Counted from the first letter of the stretch, positions 48,297 through 57,919 are shown. The stretch is DNA of 64,000 nt from Streptococcus sp. NPS 308 (GCF_002355895.1 NZ_AP017652.1:252001-316000), one strand, 5' to 3'. The notes: generated from the sequence alone by a model not told the origin. Numbers and translations: made by a program.

Positions 48297-48345
48297 AAAA
48301 CGCATAAAATCAGGTTAAAAGTAGCCATAATTTTATGCGTTTTTA
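48297..48345. terminator. Bidirectional terminator between the LPXTG gene and trkH
   Basis: AAAACGCATAAAAT pairs with ATTTTATGCGTTTT, with T-runs on both strands. Confidence 0.8.
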
Positions 48346-48384
48346 CTATTTAAAGAGTTTCATCTAGTTTCGTTTATATTTCTA

Positions 48385-49824
48385 TTAACGTTTAGACCAG
48401 GTACGTTTCATAAAGAGTAGCAAAATTGGGTATATCTCTAAGCGACCCGCAATCATTGCAAATGAGAGCAGGAGTTTAGAGATGGGACTGAAGATGGCAA
48501 AACTCGATGTTGTACCTAGAATTGGTCCGATATTGTTAAAACAGCTAAAGACAGCGCTGGTCACGACCAGGAAATCATTGCTGTCTAGGCTGACAATAAA
48601 GATAAGTGTTAGCAAAATCATAGCATAGATGACAAAGTACTTGAGAATCTTATGCTGGGTATCCTTGTCAATCACCGTTTTATTCACATGGAGGGTCAAA
48701 ACACGGTGAGGAGATAAGATGGACAGAATCTGATTTTTAGCAATTTTTGTAAGGATAAGTCCACGGATAATTTTGAGACCACCTGCTGTTGACCCAGCTG
48801 AGCCACCGATTGCCATAAGGAAGAGGAGGATAAACTGGGAGAAAAGGGGCCAGTTGGTAATATCTCCGTAACCAAATCCCGTTGTCGTAATGATATTGGA
48901 TACTTGGAAGAGAGCCATCTCAAAACTCTTAGAGACACCTTGGTAAAGGTGGAGGGTGTTGAGGGTGATCAAACCGGTAGACACCAGAACAATAATGACA
49001 TAAGCCCGCAGTTCTTCATCTCCAAAGAAGGCCTTGACCCGACGGAGCATGAGGAAGTAATAGAGGTTAAAATTGACACCGAAAACCAGAACGCCAAAAC
49101 TGACAAGATAGGTAATCAGGGAACTGCCGTAGTGGGCGATTCCATCATTGTAGACGGTGAATCCCCCCGTTCCTGCTGTTCCCATAGCGATGACAAAGCT
49201 ATCAAACAAGGGCATACCTGCTAGATAGTAGATGACAACAAAGAGGGAGAAGAGCCCTAGGTAAAGTAGATAGAGAATCTGGGCAGTATTTTTCAGTTTG
49301 GATACAACCTTACCAAAGACAGGACCAGGGACCTCTGCTTTCATCACCTCTAAGTGACTATTCTTAGCATTGTCCATAATAGCAAGTGCGAAAACAAGCA
49401 CTCCCATCCCTCCGATCAAGTGGGTGAAACTTCGCCAGAAGAGGAGGGAACGACTGAGAACGGAAACATCTGTTAGGATAGTAGCACCAGTCGTTGTAAA
49501 ACCAGAGCTGATCTCGAAAAATGCATCGATGATGCTGGGAATTTGTCCTGAAAAGACAAAGGGTAAGCCACCAAAGAAAGACCAGAGTATCCAACAGAGG
49601 GCAACGATTAAGACACCCTCCTTGGCATAAATCCGTTGATTTTTTGGTTTTCGTAGGACTCCCACCCCACCGAGAAGGACTAAAATTCCAATTGTAGTAA
49701 AAAGAGCTGTAAATACTTGGCTGGACTCTCGGTAATAGGTCGCTACGCTGACAGGAACTAGTAGGAGAACAGCCTCGATCAAGAGAAGTTTGGAGAGGAG
49801 GTAACGAATCATACTTTTATTCAT
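48385..49824 (-). CDS. trkH: Trk-type potassium channel subunit TrkH
   Basis: The 479-residue protein has repeated M1-P-M2 units. The four selectivity-filter segments are visible: TTGATIL (about residue 113), GTAGTGGFT (about 218), TTTGFGYGD (about 316) and a last filter region after GSAGSTAGG. TrkH/KtrB proteins form the K+ channel, gated by a cytosolic ring of TrkA/KtrA. It lies 3 nt after trkA on the same strand, an operon. Confidence 0.9.
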   Translation of the reverse strand: MNKSMIRYLLSKLLLIEAVLLLVPVSVATYYRESSQVFTALFTTIGILVLLGGVGVLRKPKNQRIYAKEGVLIVALCWILWSFFGGLPFVFSGQIPSIIDAFFEISSGFTTTGATILTDVSVLSRSLLFWRSFTHLIGGMGVLVFALAIMDNAKNSHLEVMKAEVPGPVFGKVVSKLKNTAQILYLLYLGLFSLFVVIYYLAGMPLFDSFVIAMGTAGTGGFTVYNDGIAHYGSSLITYLVSFGVLVFGVNFNLYYFLMLRRVKAFFGDEELRAYVIIVLVSTGLITLNTLHLYQGVSKSFEMALFQVSNIITTTGFGYGDITNWPLFSQFILLFLMAIGGSAGSTAGGLKIIRGLILTKIAKNQILSILSPHRVLTLHVNKTVIDKDTQHKILKYFVIYAMILLTLIFIVSLDSNDFLVVTSAVFSCFNNIGPILGTTSSFAIFSPISKLLLSFAMIAGRLEIYPILLLFMKRTWSKR

Positions 49825-49827
49825 TTC

Positions 49828-51174
49828 TTACCTCTCAATCAAATCATAAATTTTGGTGATATTTGGTAGCAGGGTGGTTACCAGTAATTGGTCTCCGACC
49901 TCTAGCGTATCCTCTCCGGTCGGGAAGATTGTTTTTCCTTTTCGAATAATGGCTGCGATGAGAATACCCTTCTTCAATTTCAGATGAGAAAGAGGCTTGG
50001 CAGTCATTTTATTAGCTTCCTTGATATGGAATTGTAGGGTTTCAATCTGGCCGTTTGCAAGATGGTGCATGGCTTGAAGGTCTGAGTATTGGGCGTTAAC
50101 CCGTCCTCGGATAAAGTGCATAATGGTATCCACTGCGATGATTTTTGGCGTGATGATACTTGAAAAATCAGGCGCATGGATAATTTCTAGGAGACTGGTC
50201 CGGTTGACCTTGGTGATGTTTTTCTGGACGCCAACACGGTCAAGGAACATGGAGGTGATGATGTTTTCTTCGTCCACCCCAGTTAAGGTTGCGACCGCAT
50301 CGTAGTGAGGAGCACTTTCTTCTAGTAAGATATCTTTGGCTGTCCCATCTCCCTGAACGATATAGAGATTTGGGAATTTTTCACTAAAGAAACGGGCTCT
50401 TTCAGGATTGATTTCGATAACCTTGGTGTCAATTCGGCTGTCTTTCAAGATGCCGACGAGATAGTAGGCAATTTTTCCTGCTCCGATAATCAGAAAGCTC
50501 TTAACAGTCCGAGCTTTAAAATGATTGTGCAGGCGCATCATATCGACCCGATTTCCTGTAACAAAGATGCGATCCTTATCTTGAAGGGTCATCTCACCAC
50601 CTGGAATGATCAACTCATGGTTGCGCTCCAAAGCACACACAATCACATCAAATTTTTTCCGAAATTCTGAAATGGGCATCTGGCAAAGACCGCTAGCATC
50701 TTTGACAACAAACTCCATCAAGCTAACTCGACCTCCAGCGAAACGTTCGACCGAAAGGGCACTTGGGAAGTCAACAATATTCCCAATAGCACGAGCAGCC
50801 AGAAGCTCAGGATTGACAATGAGAGAAAATCCAAGAATATTTTTTTCCTTAAAATAGGAGTTGGAGTACTCTGGATTTCGAACCCGAACGATGGTTTCTT
50901 TAGCTCCCATTTTTTTGGCAAGAACTGCTGAAATCATGTTCACTTCATCGTGTTCGGTTAGTGCGATAAAGATATCACACTCTTGAACACCGGCTTGCTC
51001 TAAGATAGTAAAGTCGGCACCATTTCCAAGGAGGCCCATGATGTCAAAGCGACTGACAATATGGTTCAGTACAGCTTCATTTTGCTCGATGAGGACAACA
51101 TCATGGTTTTCCGCAACTAGTGAACGACAGAGGGCAAAACCAACTTTCCCTCCACCAACAAGGACAATTTTCAT
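49828..51174 (-). CDS. trkA: Trk potassium transporter regulatory subunit TrkA
   Basis: The 448-residue protein has two RCK units. The first NAD-binding motif is VGGGKVGFALC (about residues 5-15) and the second IIGAGKIAYYL (about 232-242). Each is followed by an RCK_C domain (about 140-215 and 370-445), where nucleotides or c-di-AMP bind in related proteins. It is the long, double-RCK TrkA type, not the short KtrA/CabP type. Confidence 0.9.
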   Translation of the reverse strand: MKIVLVGGGKVGFALCRSLVAENHDVVLIEQNEAVLNHIVSRFDIMGLLGNGADFTILEQAGVQECDIFIALTEHDEVNMISAVLAKKMGAKETIVRVRNPEYSNSYFKEKNILGFSLIVNPELLAARAIGNIVDFPSALSVERFAGGRVSLMEFVVKDASGLCQMPISEFRKKFDVIVCALERNHELIIPGGEMTLQDKDRIFVTGNRVDMMRLHNHFKARTVKSFLIIGAGKIAYYLVGILKDSRIDTKVIEINPERARFFSEKFPNLYIVQGDGTAKDILLEESAPHYDAVATLTGVDEENIITSMFLDRVGVQKNITKVNRTSLLEIIHAPDFSSIITPKIIAVDTIMHFIRGRVNAQYSDLQAMHHLANGQIETLQFHIKEANKMTAKPLSHLKLKKGILIAAIIRKGKTIFPTGEDTLEVGDQLLVTTLLPNITKIYDLIER

Positions 51175-51411
51175 ATAAAAACCTACTTTTTCATGATGTA
51201 ACTATCATACCCTTTTTTAGCAAAAAATGCACTTGCCAAGCCAATTTTTGCGGGAAGAAAGAACTTTTTCACGTTTTTGAAGATAAATATGCTTATCTTC
51301 TATAAAAATGTCTCTCAGATGAAGTGATTTCACTCTCTTGGTAAGGCTATTCTGAAAGTGAATGTCCGAGTATGAAAATATCATTAAAAAAAGTAAAAAA
51401 TTCAAGTCGTT
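51175..51411. other. Divergent intergenic region between trkA and trmL
   Basis: An AT-rich stretch upstream of both trkA and the trmL leader. No gene or named element is supported here; a trkA promoter is expected but no clear -35/-10 pair was seen. Confidence 0.4.
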
Positions 51412-51415
51412 TCTA

Positions 51416-51443
51416 TTGACATTGGTTCTGAAAGTGTTATACT
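51416..51443 (+). promoter_or_regulatory. Promoter of the trmL leader RNA
   Basis: Perfect TTGACA (51416-51421), 16-nt spacer and extended -10 TG-T-TATACT (51435-51443). Confidence 0.8.
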
Positions 51444-51449
51444 AAGAAA

Positions 51450-51552
51450 GTAGTTTCGCTGATTTACTTCAAACCTGTTGTGAGGTAAGTTAACGACGCC
51501 TTAACCACGCTGTTTGCTGAGCTTGACTCCGGGCAGTGTGGCTATTTTTTTG
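51450..51552 (+). ncRNA. Structured leader or small RNA upstream of trmL, ending in an intrinsic terminator
   Basis: A predicted RNA of about 103 nt contains three successive hairpins: TTACTTC/GAGGTAA (51464-51488), GTTAA/TTAAC (51489-51505), and the strong terminator stem CCACGCTG/CAGTGTGG (51505-51541) followed by T7. It ends 23 nt before the trmL start. It could be a cis-regulatory attenuator or a free sRNA. The Rfam 23S-methyl motif, which precedes rRNA methyltransferase genes in Lactobacillales, is a candidate, but the match could not be tested. It does not look like preQ1 or SAM riboswitches. Confidence 0.65.
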
Positions 51553-51574
51553 CAATGATAAAAGGAAGCCAATT

Positions 51575-52078
51575 ATGACAAATCACATTGTTTTATTTGA
51601 ACCTCAGATTCCACAAAATACGGGCAACATCGCGCGTACTTGCGCTGCGACCAATTCTCCCCTCCACATCATCAAACCAATGGGTTTTCCCATTGATGAT
51701 CGCAAGATGAAGCGGGCTGGTTTGGATTATTGGGATAAGTTAGAGATTCATTTTTATGATAACTTGGCAGACTTTATGTCTCAGATAAAAGGGCAAGTCT
51801 ATCTGATTTCGAAATTTGCGGAAAAGGTCTATTCTGAGGCGAATTTGGCAAGTGGTGAAGATCAGTATTTTCTCTTCGGACGTGAAGATAAGGGGTTGCC
51901 AGAGGACTTTATGCGTGAACATCCTGAGAAAGCTCTCCGTATTCCTATGAACGATGAACATGTCCGCAGTCTCAATGTTTCGAATACCGTATGCATGATT
52001 GTTTATGAGGCTCTTCGTCAGCAACATTTTGCTGGTTTAGAGCTCGTTCACACCTATGAAGCGGATAAATTGAAATAA
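51575..52078 (+). CDS. trmL: tRNA (cytidine34/uridine34-2'-O)-methyltransferase
   Basis: TrmL 2'-O-methylates the wobble base of tRNA-Leu isoacceptors. The SPOUT-fold sequence shows [17 protein letters not shown] (about residues 6-22), [10 protein letters not shown] (about 105-114) and the knot motif [12 protein letters not shown] (about 134-145). The start at ATG 51575, after AAGGAAG, gives 167 residues, the normal length. An in-frame TTG in the terminator is not used. Older annotations call this family CspR rRNA methylase. Confidence 0.93.
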   Translation: MTNHIVLFEPQIPQNTGNIARTCAATNSPLHIIKPMGFPIDDRKMKRAGLDYWDKLEIHFYDNLADFMSQIKGQVYLISKFAEKVYSEANLASGEDQYFLFGREDKGLPEDFMREHPEKALRIPMNDEHVRSLNVSNTVCMIVYEALRQQHFAGLELVHTYEADKLK

Positions 52079-52084
52079 ACAAAA

Positions 52085-52108
52085 TGCTTGCACTTGCAAG
52101 CGTTTTTT
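52085..52108 (+). terminator. trmL terminator
   Basis: GCTTGC-ACTT-GCAAGC hairpin followed by a T6 run. Confidence 0.85.
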
Positions 52109-52120
52109 GTTATGATTAAA

Positions 52121-52455
52121 GGGTCTTCAGGGCTGGGTGTAATTCCCGACCGGCGGTGACTTTAATACTCTTCGAAAATCCAATTCAAACCACGTCAGCT
52201 TCGCCTTGCCGTACTCAAGTACAGCCTGCGACTAGCTTCCTAGTTTGTTCTTTGATTTTCATTGAGTATCATTAGGAAAAATTTTTCCTTTAAAACTTTG
52301 TTGACAAGTTTTGCCTAACTGTAAGTTATGCCTACAGCTTGTCGCCTAGTCTAAAAGAAAAACCTCTATTTCCTTCCCTTAAAGAAGTCCGCGAGCGCAA
52401 GCTGATGTGGTGCGATTCCACAACCGACAGTATAGTCTGGATGGGAGAAGACGAA
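52121..52455 (+). promoter_or_regulatory. FMN riboswitch (RFN element) expanded by a BOX insertion
   Basis: All conserved RFN segments are present: P1 GTCTTC (52123-52128) and GAAGAC (52447-52452), GGGCTGGGTGTAATTCCCGACCG region (given in part), AGTCCGCGAGCG (52386-52397), GTGATTCCACAACCGACAG region and AGTCTGGATGGGAGAAG. FMN binding normally stops expression of riboflavin genes. The variable P3 arm, flanked by CTTTA (52160-52164) and TTAAAG (52379-52384), is enlarged to about 220 nt and contains a complete boxA-boxC element. The element lies in front of ribU. Confidence 0.9.
52165..52269. repeat. BOX element (boxA-boxC, no boxB) inside the FMN riboswitch
   Basis: The 105-bp element runs from ATACTCTTCGAAAATC to GATTTTCATTGAGTAT, the same ends as the copy at 15887. 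It has no boxB module. Its terminal inverted repeats would form a long hairpin in the RNA. Confidence 0.9.
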
Positions 52456-52609
52456 AGAATAGCTTTGTCTGTTCGGATGAGTTTATAGATAAATTGCAAC
52501 CGCTTGCTCAAAAGAGTGAGGGGGAACTTTTGGGATATAAAAAGTGAGAATAGATAGAGGGATCCTTTCCAACTTCTTCTGATTTTATAGAAAATTGGAG
52601 GAACCTGTT

Positions 52610-53173
52610 ATGACAAACACACGTCGACTTTCGACCATTGCGATTTTATCAGCCATTTCATTTGTGCTGATGTACTTTGACTTTCCGCTCTTGCCAGCGG
52701 CGACCTTCCTCAAGATCGAGTTTAGTATCTTGCCAGTCCTTGTGGGCTTGGTGGTGATGGATTTGCCTGCTGCTCTCGGGATTCTCTTGTTGCGATCACT
52801 CTTGAAGTTGCTTCTCAATAGCCAGGGAGTGAATACTTACATTGGCTTGCCAATGAATATCGTAGCCTTGGGAGTTTTTGTTATCGCTTTTGGTTTGATT
52901 TGGAAAAAGGAACGCAGCACCCTTCGTTTCCTACTAGCATCTCTAGCGGGAACTGTCGGCTTGACTGCTGCTATGTTGATTCTCAACTATGTCTATGCTG
53001 TTCCTTTGTACGCGAAGTTTGCCAACTTTGATATTGGAAAAATTTTGGGACTTTCCAACTACCTAATGACTATGGTATTACCTTTTAACTTGATTGAAGG
53101 TATCATCTTTGCCGTTTCATTCTGGTTGTTATATGTCCTCTTGAAACCAACCTTAAAACATTATGAGAGATAA
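52610..53173 (+). CDS. ribU: Riboflavin ECF transporter S component
   Basis: RibU is the substrate-specific membrane subunit that binds riboflavin and works with the shared EcfAA'T module. The 187-residue protein has six predicted helices; MYFDFPLLPAATFLKIEFS near residues 22-40 is the conserved loop-helix region of the family. The start is ATG 52610 after GGAGGAA. Control by the FMN riboswitch upstream is strong support. It overlaps the PAP2 gene by 11 nt. Confidence 0.92.
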   Translation: MTNTRRLSTIAILSAISFVLMYFDFPLLPAATFLKIEFSILPVLVGLVVMDLPAALGILLLRSLLKLLLNSQGVNTYIGLPMNIVALGVFVIAFGLIWKKERSTLRFLLASLAGTVGLTAAMLILNYVYAVPLYAKFANFDIGKILGLSNYLMTMVLPFNLIEGIIFAVSFWLLYVLLKPTLKHYER

Positions 53174-53813
53174 ACAAACATTTTTAATGAAGGGCAGTTT
53201 TGCCCTTTTACTTTTCGTCCTTCTTGGCTATATGGTCAAGTTTTACCCCGAAATGCTGGTCGGTTTTGATCAACCGATTCAGACTGCTCTTCGTGGGGAC
53301 TTGCCAGATTATTTGACAGATTTGTTCCGTGCCCTTACGCATTTGATTGATATCCCAGTGATTATCACCTGGGTTGCCATCGCAACCTTTATCTTTTATC
53401 GTAAGCAGTGGAAGATAGAAAGCTACTTCATGGCGGGCAATCTAACCTTAGCCGGTCTTTTGATCGTGACCTTTAAAAATATTTACCAGCGCCCACGACC
53501 AACTATCTTACACTTGGTAGAGGAGAAGGGATTTTCCTTCCCAAGCGGCCATTCTCTGGCTGTAACTTTGATGGTAGGCACTCTGATTGTCATTCTCAGT
53601 CAACGAATTAAAGATCCAGTCTGGAGAAAAATCGTGCAAATCGTGCTAGGTCTCTACCTAGTCAGTGTACTGGTGTCAAGGGTCTATCTAGGAGTTCACT
53701 ATCCATCAGACGTCCTTGCCAGTCTCTGTGTGGGCTTGGGAGTCTTGTTTATCGAATTTCCCTTCTATGACAAGCTCCGCTTCCAATGGCGATTTAAAGG
53801 TAAACAGAAGTGA
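53163..53813 (+). CDS. PAP2-family phosphatase
   Basis: The 216-residue membrane protein carries the three PAP2 phosphatase motifs: KNIYQRPRP (about residues 103-111), PSGHS (about 124-128) and SRVYLGVHYPSDV (about 177-189), with several helices. Substrates can be undecaprenyl pyrophosphate or phosphatidic acid. It overlaps ribU by 11 nt, so it is likely co-transcribed from the FMN-controlled promoter, though a flavin link is not shown. Confidence 0.9.
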   Translation: MRDKQTFLMKGSFALLLFVLLGYMVKFYPEMLVGFDQPIQTALRGDLPDYLTDLFRALTHLIDIPVIITWVAIATFIFYRKQWKIESYFMAGNLTLAGLLIVTFKNIYQRPRPTILHLVEEKGFSFPSGHSLAVTLMVGTLIVILSQRIKDPVWRKIVQIVLGLYLVSVLVSRVYLGVHYPSDVLASLCVGLGVLFIEFPFYDKLRFQWRFKGKQK

Positions 53814-53821
53814 GATAGGTC

Positions 53822-53850
53822 TTGCAAGAATGGTAAAAATCTGATAAACT
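53822..53850 (+). promoter_or_regulatory. pheS leader promoter
   Basis: TTGCAA (53822-53827), 17-nt spacer and TAAACT (53845-53850). Confidence 0.6.
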
Positions 53851-53856
53851 AAGTAG

Positions 53857-54060
53857 TAATTGAATAGGAATCCGCAAGACTAGTAACTCAAGGGAAGTAT
53901 ATCAGGGAGGAGAGCCGTGACTGCAAGCTCTCTATATGAAAGCTGGGTGAATTCACTTGCGCATGGATTTAGAAATGAAGGTCTGACTTGTCAGATGAAA
54001 ACGGATGGTACCGCGTGTCAACGCTCCGAGTGGAGTTTTTGACATGTGGTTTTCTTTTTA
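53857..54060 (+). promoter_or_regulatory. T-box riboswitch (tRNA-Phe) upstream of pheS
   Basis: The leader holds a stem I with the specifier codon TTC in GTGAATTCAC (TTC 53952-53954), matching tRNA-Phe. The antiterminator T-box GGATGGTACCGCG lies at 54003-54015; its TGGT pairs with ACCA, fitting the A73 discriminator of tRNA-Phe. A terminator follows: TGTCAA (54016-54021) pairs with TTGACA (54039-54044), plus CTCC/GGAG. Uncharged tRNA-Phe would promote read-through. Confidence 0.93.
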
Positions 54061-54086
54061 TCTTATGAGAGACTGATGGAGGAAAT

Positions 54087-55133
54087 ATGTCAACTATTGA
54101 AGAACAATTAAAAGCGCTTCGCGAAGAAACGCTGGCTAGCTTGAAGCAGATTACTGCTGAAAATGAAAAAGAGATGCAAGACTTGCGTGTCTCTGTCCTA
54201 GGGAAAAAGGGTTCGCTTACCGAAATTCTTAAAGGGATGAAGGATGTTTCTGCTGAGATGCGTCCAATCATCGGAAAACACGTCAATGAAGCTCGTGATG
54301 TCTTGACAGCTGCCTTCGAAGAAACGGCAAAGCTCTTGGAAGAAAAGAAAGTTGAAGCACAACTGGCTAGCGAGAGCATCGATGTAACCCTTCCAGGTCG
54401 TCCAGTTGCGACTGGTCACCGTCACGTTTTGACACAAACCAGTGAGGAAATCGAAGATATTTTTATCGGGATGGGTTACCAAGTCGTGGATGGTTTTGAA
54501 GTTGAAAAAGACTACTACAACTTTGAACGCATGAACCTTCCAAAAGACCACCCAGCCCGTGATATGCAGGATACTTTCTATATCACAGAAGAAATCTTGC
54601 TCCGTACTCACACGTCTCCAGTTCAAGCGCGTGCTATGGATGCCCATGATTTTTCGAAAGGTCCTTTGAAGATGATCTCACCAGGACGCGTTTTCCGTCG
54701 TGACACGGACGATGCGACCCACAGTCACCAATTCCACCAAATCGAAGGCTTGGTTGTTGGGAAAAATATCTCTATGGCTGACCTTCAAGGAACGCTTCAG
54801 TTGATTGTGCAAAAAATGTTTGGTGAAGAGCGTCAGATTCGTCTGCGTCCATCCTATTTCCCATTCACAGAGCCATCTGTTGAAGTGGATGTTTCCTGCT
54901 TCAAGTGTGGTGGAGAAGGCTGTAATGTATGTAAGAAAACGGGTTGGATCGAGATTATGGGGGCCGGTATGGTTCACCCACGTGTCCTTGAGATGAGTGG
55001 TATTGATGCAACGGTTTACTCTGGTTTTGCCTTTGGTCTTGGACAAGAGCGTGTAGCCATGCTCCGCTACGGGATTAACGATATCCGTGGATTCTACCAA
55101 GGGGATGTCCGCTTCTCAGAACAGTTTAAATAA
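54087..55133 (+). CDS. pheS: Phenylalanyl-tRNA synthetase alpha subunit
   Basis: PheS is the catalytic subunit of the alpha2-beta2 synthetase. The 348-residue sequence has an N-terminal coiled coil (about residues 1-90), class II motif 2 in [20 protein letters not shown] (about 204-223), the cysteine-rich [17 protein letters not shown] (about 273-289), and motif 3 in [14 protein letters not shown]. Start at ATG 54087 after GGAGG. It is controlled by the T-box upstream. Confidence 0.96.
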   Translation: MSTIEEQLKALREETLASLKQITAENEKEMQDLRVSVLGKKGSLTEILKGMKDVSAEMRPIIGKHVNEARDVLTAAFEETAKLLEEKKVEAQLASESIDVTLPGRPVATGHRHVLTQTSEEIEDIFIGMGYQVVDGFEVEKDYYNFERMNLPKDHPARDMQDTFYITEEILLRTHTSPVQARAMDAHDFSKGPLKMISPGRVFRRDTDDATHSHQFHQIEGLVVGKNISMADLQGTLQLIVQKMFGEERQIRLRPSYFPFTEPSVEVDVSCFKCGGEGCNVCKKTGWIEIMGAGMVHPRVLEMSGIDATVYSGFAFGLGQERVAMLRYGINDIRGFYQGDVRFSEQFK

Positions 55134-55142
55134 GATTGAAAC

Positions 55143-55195
55143 CTGAAACACAGTCCTATACAGTCCTAGTCATTTTCTCTTGATGAGAATGGTAA
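55143..55195 (+). other. Hairpin between pheS and pheT
   Basis: CAGTCCTAGTCATTTTCTC pairs imperfectly with GAGAATGGTAAGGACTG (about 55158-55201). There is no T-run, so it is more likely a processing or stability element than a terminator. The gap between the two genes is 129 nt. Confidence 0.5.
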
Positions 55196-55262
55196 GGACT
55201 GACTCGAAGAAAAAGAAAGGAATTGAAAAGGTCTTGCTTGGTGGGATCTTAGAATCAGAATT

Positions 55263-57668
55263 ATGTTAGTATCTTATAAATGGTTAAAAGAGTTGGTGGA
55301 CATTGATGTGCCATCACAAGAGTTGGCTGAAAAAATGTCAACCACAGGGATTGAGGTAGAAGGTGTCGAATCACCGGCTGCTGGTCTCTCAAAAATTGTC
55401 GTCGGTGAGGTGCTTTCTTGCGAAGATGTGCCAGAAACTCACCTCCATGTTTGTCAGGTTAATGTTGGCGAAGAAGAAGCCCGTCAAATCGTTTGTGGTG
55501 CTCCAAATGTACGTGCTGGTATCAAGGTCATGGTGGCTCTTCCAGGAGCTCGTATCGCGGACAACTACAAGATTAAAAAAGGGAAAATTCGTGGTCTTGA
55601 GTCTCTCGGAATGATTTGTTCACTGGGTGAATTGGGGATTTCTGACTCCGTTGTACCAAAGGAATTCGCAGACGGCATCCAAATCTTGCCAGAAAATGCA
55701 GTCCCTGGTGAGGAAGTCTTCTCTTACCTAGACTTGGATGATGAAATCATCGAGCTTTCTATCACACCAAACCGTGCGGACGCTCTTTCTATGCGTGGAG
55801 TAGCGCACGAAGTAGCAGCCATCTATGACAAGGCAGTTAGCTTTAAAGAATTCAGTTTAACAGAAACGAATGAAAGTGCAGCAGATGCTCTTTCTGTAGG
55901 TATTGAGACAGACAAGGCACCTTACTATGCGGCCCGTATCTTGGACAATGTGACCATCGCACCAAGTCCACAATGGTTGCAAAACCTTCTTATGAACGAA
56001 GGCATCCGTCCTATCAACAACGTTGTAGACGTGACCAACTATATCCTGCTCTACTTTGGTCAACCCATGCATGCCTTTGACTTGGATACCTTTGAAGGGA
56101 CTGATATCCGCGTACGTGAAGCGCGTGCTGGTGAAAAATTGGTGACCTTGGACGGTGAAGAACGTGAACTTGCAGAAACTGACCTAGTCATCACTGTCGC
56201 AGACAAGCCAGTAGCTCTTGCAGGTGTTATGGGCGGACAAGCTACAGAAATCTCTGAAAAATCCAGTCGTGTGGTCCTTGAAGCAGCTGTTTTCAATGGA
56301 AAATCTATCCGTAAGACCAGTGGTCGCCTTAACCTACGCTCTGAATCCTCTTCTCGCTTTGAAAAAGGCATTAATGTGGCAACAGTCAATGAGGCCTTGG
56401 ATGCTGCAGCTAGTATGATTGCGGAACTTGCAGGTGCGACGGTGCGCAAAGGCATCGTTTCAGCTGGTGAACTTGATACTTCTGATGTAGAAGTTTCTTC
56501 CACTCTTGCAGACGTTAACCGTGTCCTTGGTACGGAGCTTTCCTACGCGGATGTAGAGGATGTCTTCCGTCGTCTTGGCTTTGGCCTTTCTGGAAATGCG
56601 GAAGCCTTCACTGTCAGCGTCCCACGTCGTCGTTGGGATATTACCATCGAGGCAGACCTCTTTGAAGAAATCGCTCGTATCTATGGATATGACCGTTTGC
56701 CAACCAGTCTTCCAAAAGATGACGGTACAGCTGGTGAATTGACAGCGACACAGAAACTTCGTCGCCAAGTTCGTACCATTGCTGAAGGAGCTGGTTTGTC
56801 AGAAATCATCACCTACGCTCTAACAACGCCTGAAAAAGCAGTTGAGTTTACAGCTCAACCAAGTAACCTTACAGAACTCATGTGGCCAATGACTGTGGAA
56901 CGTTCAGTCCTCCGCCAAAATATGATCTCAGGTATTTTGGATACGGTGGCCTACAACGTGGCTCGTAAGAACAAAAACTTGGCTCTTTACGAGATTGGAA
57001 AAGTCTTTGAACAAACAGGCAATCCAAAAGAAGACTTGCCAAATGAAATCAACAGCTTTGCTTTTGCATTGACAGGTTTAGTCGCTGAAAAAGACTTCCA
57101 AACTGCAGCGGTTCCAGTTGATTTCTTCTATGCTAAGGGAATCCTTGAAGCGCTCTTTGCTCGTTTGGGACTCCAAGTAACTTATACAGCAACATCTGAA
57201 ATCACTAGCCTTCATCCAGGACGTACAGCCGTAATCTCACTAGGCGACCAAGTTCTTGGTTTCCTTGGACAAGTTCATCCAGTCACTGCCAAGGCTTACG
57301 ATATCCCAGAAACTTATGTAGCTGAACTTAACCTTTCAGCCATCGAAGCTGCCCTCCAACCGGCTGCTCCATTTGTGGAAATCACCAAATTCCCAGCAGT
57401 TAGCCGTGATATTGCCCTTCTTCTCAAGGCAGAAATTAGCCATCAAGAAGTTGTAGACGCTATCCAAGCTGCCGGCGTGAAACGTTTGACAGATATCAAA
57501 CTCTTCGACGTCTTCTCAGGTGAAAAACTGGGACTTGGTATGAAGTCAATGGCTTATAGCCTAACCTTCCAAAATCCAGAAGATAGCTTGACGGACGAAG
57601 AAGTAGCACGTTACATGGAAAAAATCCAAACTTCTCTCGAAGAAAAAGTCCATGCAGAAGTGCGTTAA
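55263..57668 (+). CDS. pheT: Phenylalanyl-tRNA synthetase beta subunit
   Basis: The 801-residue PheT shows its full domain order: N-terminal EMAP/OB tRNA-binding domain (about residues 40-150, [23 protein letters not shown]), B3/B4 editing domain (about 210-390, [21 protein letters not shown]), B5 (about 410-475), catalytic-like core, and the C-terminal anticodon-binding FDX-ACB domain (about 708-800). The editing domain hydrolyses mischarged Tyr-tRNA-Phe. Co-transcribed with pheS. Confidence 0.96.
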   Translation: MLVSYKWLKELVDIDVPSQELAEKMSTTGIEVEGVESPAAGLSKIVVGEVLSCEDVPETHLHVCQVNVGEEEARQIVCGAPNVRAGIKVMVALPGARIADNYKIKKGKIRGLESLGMICSLGELGISDSVVPKEFADGIQILPENAVPGEEVFSYLDLDDEIIELSITPNRADALSMRGVAHEVAAIYDKAVSFKEFSLTETNESAADALSVGIETDKAPYYAARILDNVTIAPSPQWLQNLLMNEGIRPINNVVDVTNYILLYFGQPMHAFDLDTFEGTDIRVREARAGEKLVTLDGEERELAETDLVITVADKPVALAGVMGGQATEISEKSSRVVLEAAVFNGKSIRKTSGRLNLRSESSSRFEKGINVATVNEALDAAASMIAELAGATVRKGIVSAGELDTSDVEVSSTLADVNRVLGTELSYADVEDVFRRLGFGLSGNAEAFTVSVPRRRWDITIEADLFEEIARIYGYDRLPTSLPKDDGTAGELTATQKLRRQVRTIAEGAGLSEIITYALTTPEKAVEFTAQPSNLTELMWPMTVERSVLRQNMISGILDTVAYNVARKNKNLALYEIGKVFEQTGNPKEDLPNEINSFAFALTGLVAEKDFQTAAVPVDFFYAKGILEALFARLGLQVTYTATSEITSLHPGRTAVISLGDQVLGFLGQVHPVTAKAYDIPETYVAELNLSAIEAALQPAAPFVEITKFPAVSRDIALLLKAEISHQEVVDAIQAAGVKRLTDIKLFDVFSGEKLGLGMKSMAYSLTFQNPEDSLTDEEVARYMEKIQTSLEEKVHAEVR

Positions 57669-57674
57669 ATTTTC

Positions 57675-57700
57675 AATCCATCCTTCGGGGTGGATTTTTA
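57675..57700 (+). terminator. pheST terminator
   Basis: AATCCATCC-TTCG-GGGTGGATT followed by TTT. Confidence 0.85.
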
Positions 57701-57919
57701 AATTCTTAAAATGCTCGTTCAGGAATAAAAAGGGACAGTTGAGGAAAAATTCTCCCGGATAGTCTTTAATGGGTTATACTAAATCTATCACTGGAGCTCT
57801 TTAAAAACCTTAAATTTGGCAGGTTTTTACTATAAAAATCTCGATAAAAATGGATACAAATGATTGTAAAGGCTATCAAAAAGGAGTATAATAAGTGCAA
57901 CATATTTCGGAGGTGGAAG

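Noticed and set aside
51450..51552. preQ1-II riboswitch assignment for the trmL leader
   Set aside because: The hairpin order and sequence do not fit what is known of streptococcal preQ1-II elements, and trmL is not a queuosine gene.
51536..51574. Upstream TTG start for trmL
   Set aside because: It falls within the terminator hairpin and would add 13 non-conserved residues; ATG 51575 has a good ribosome site.
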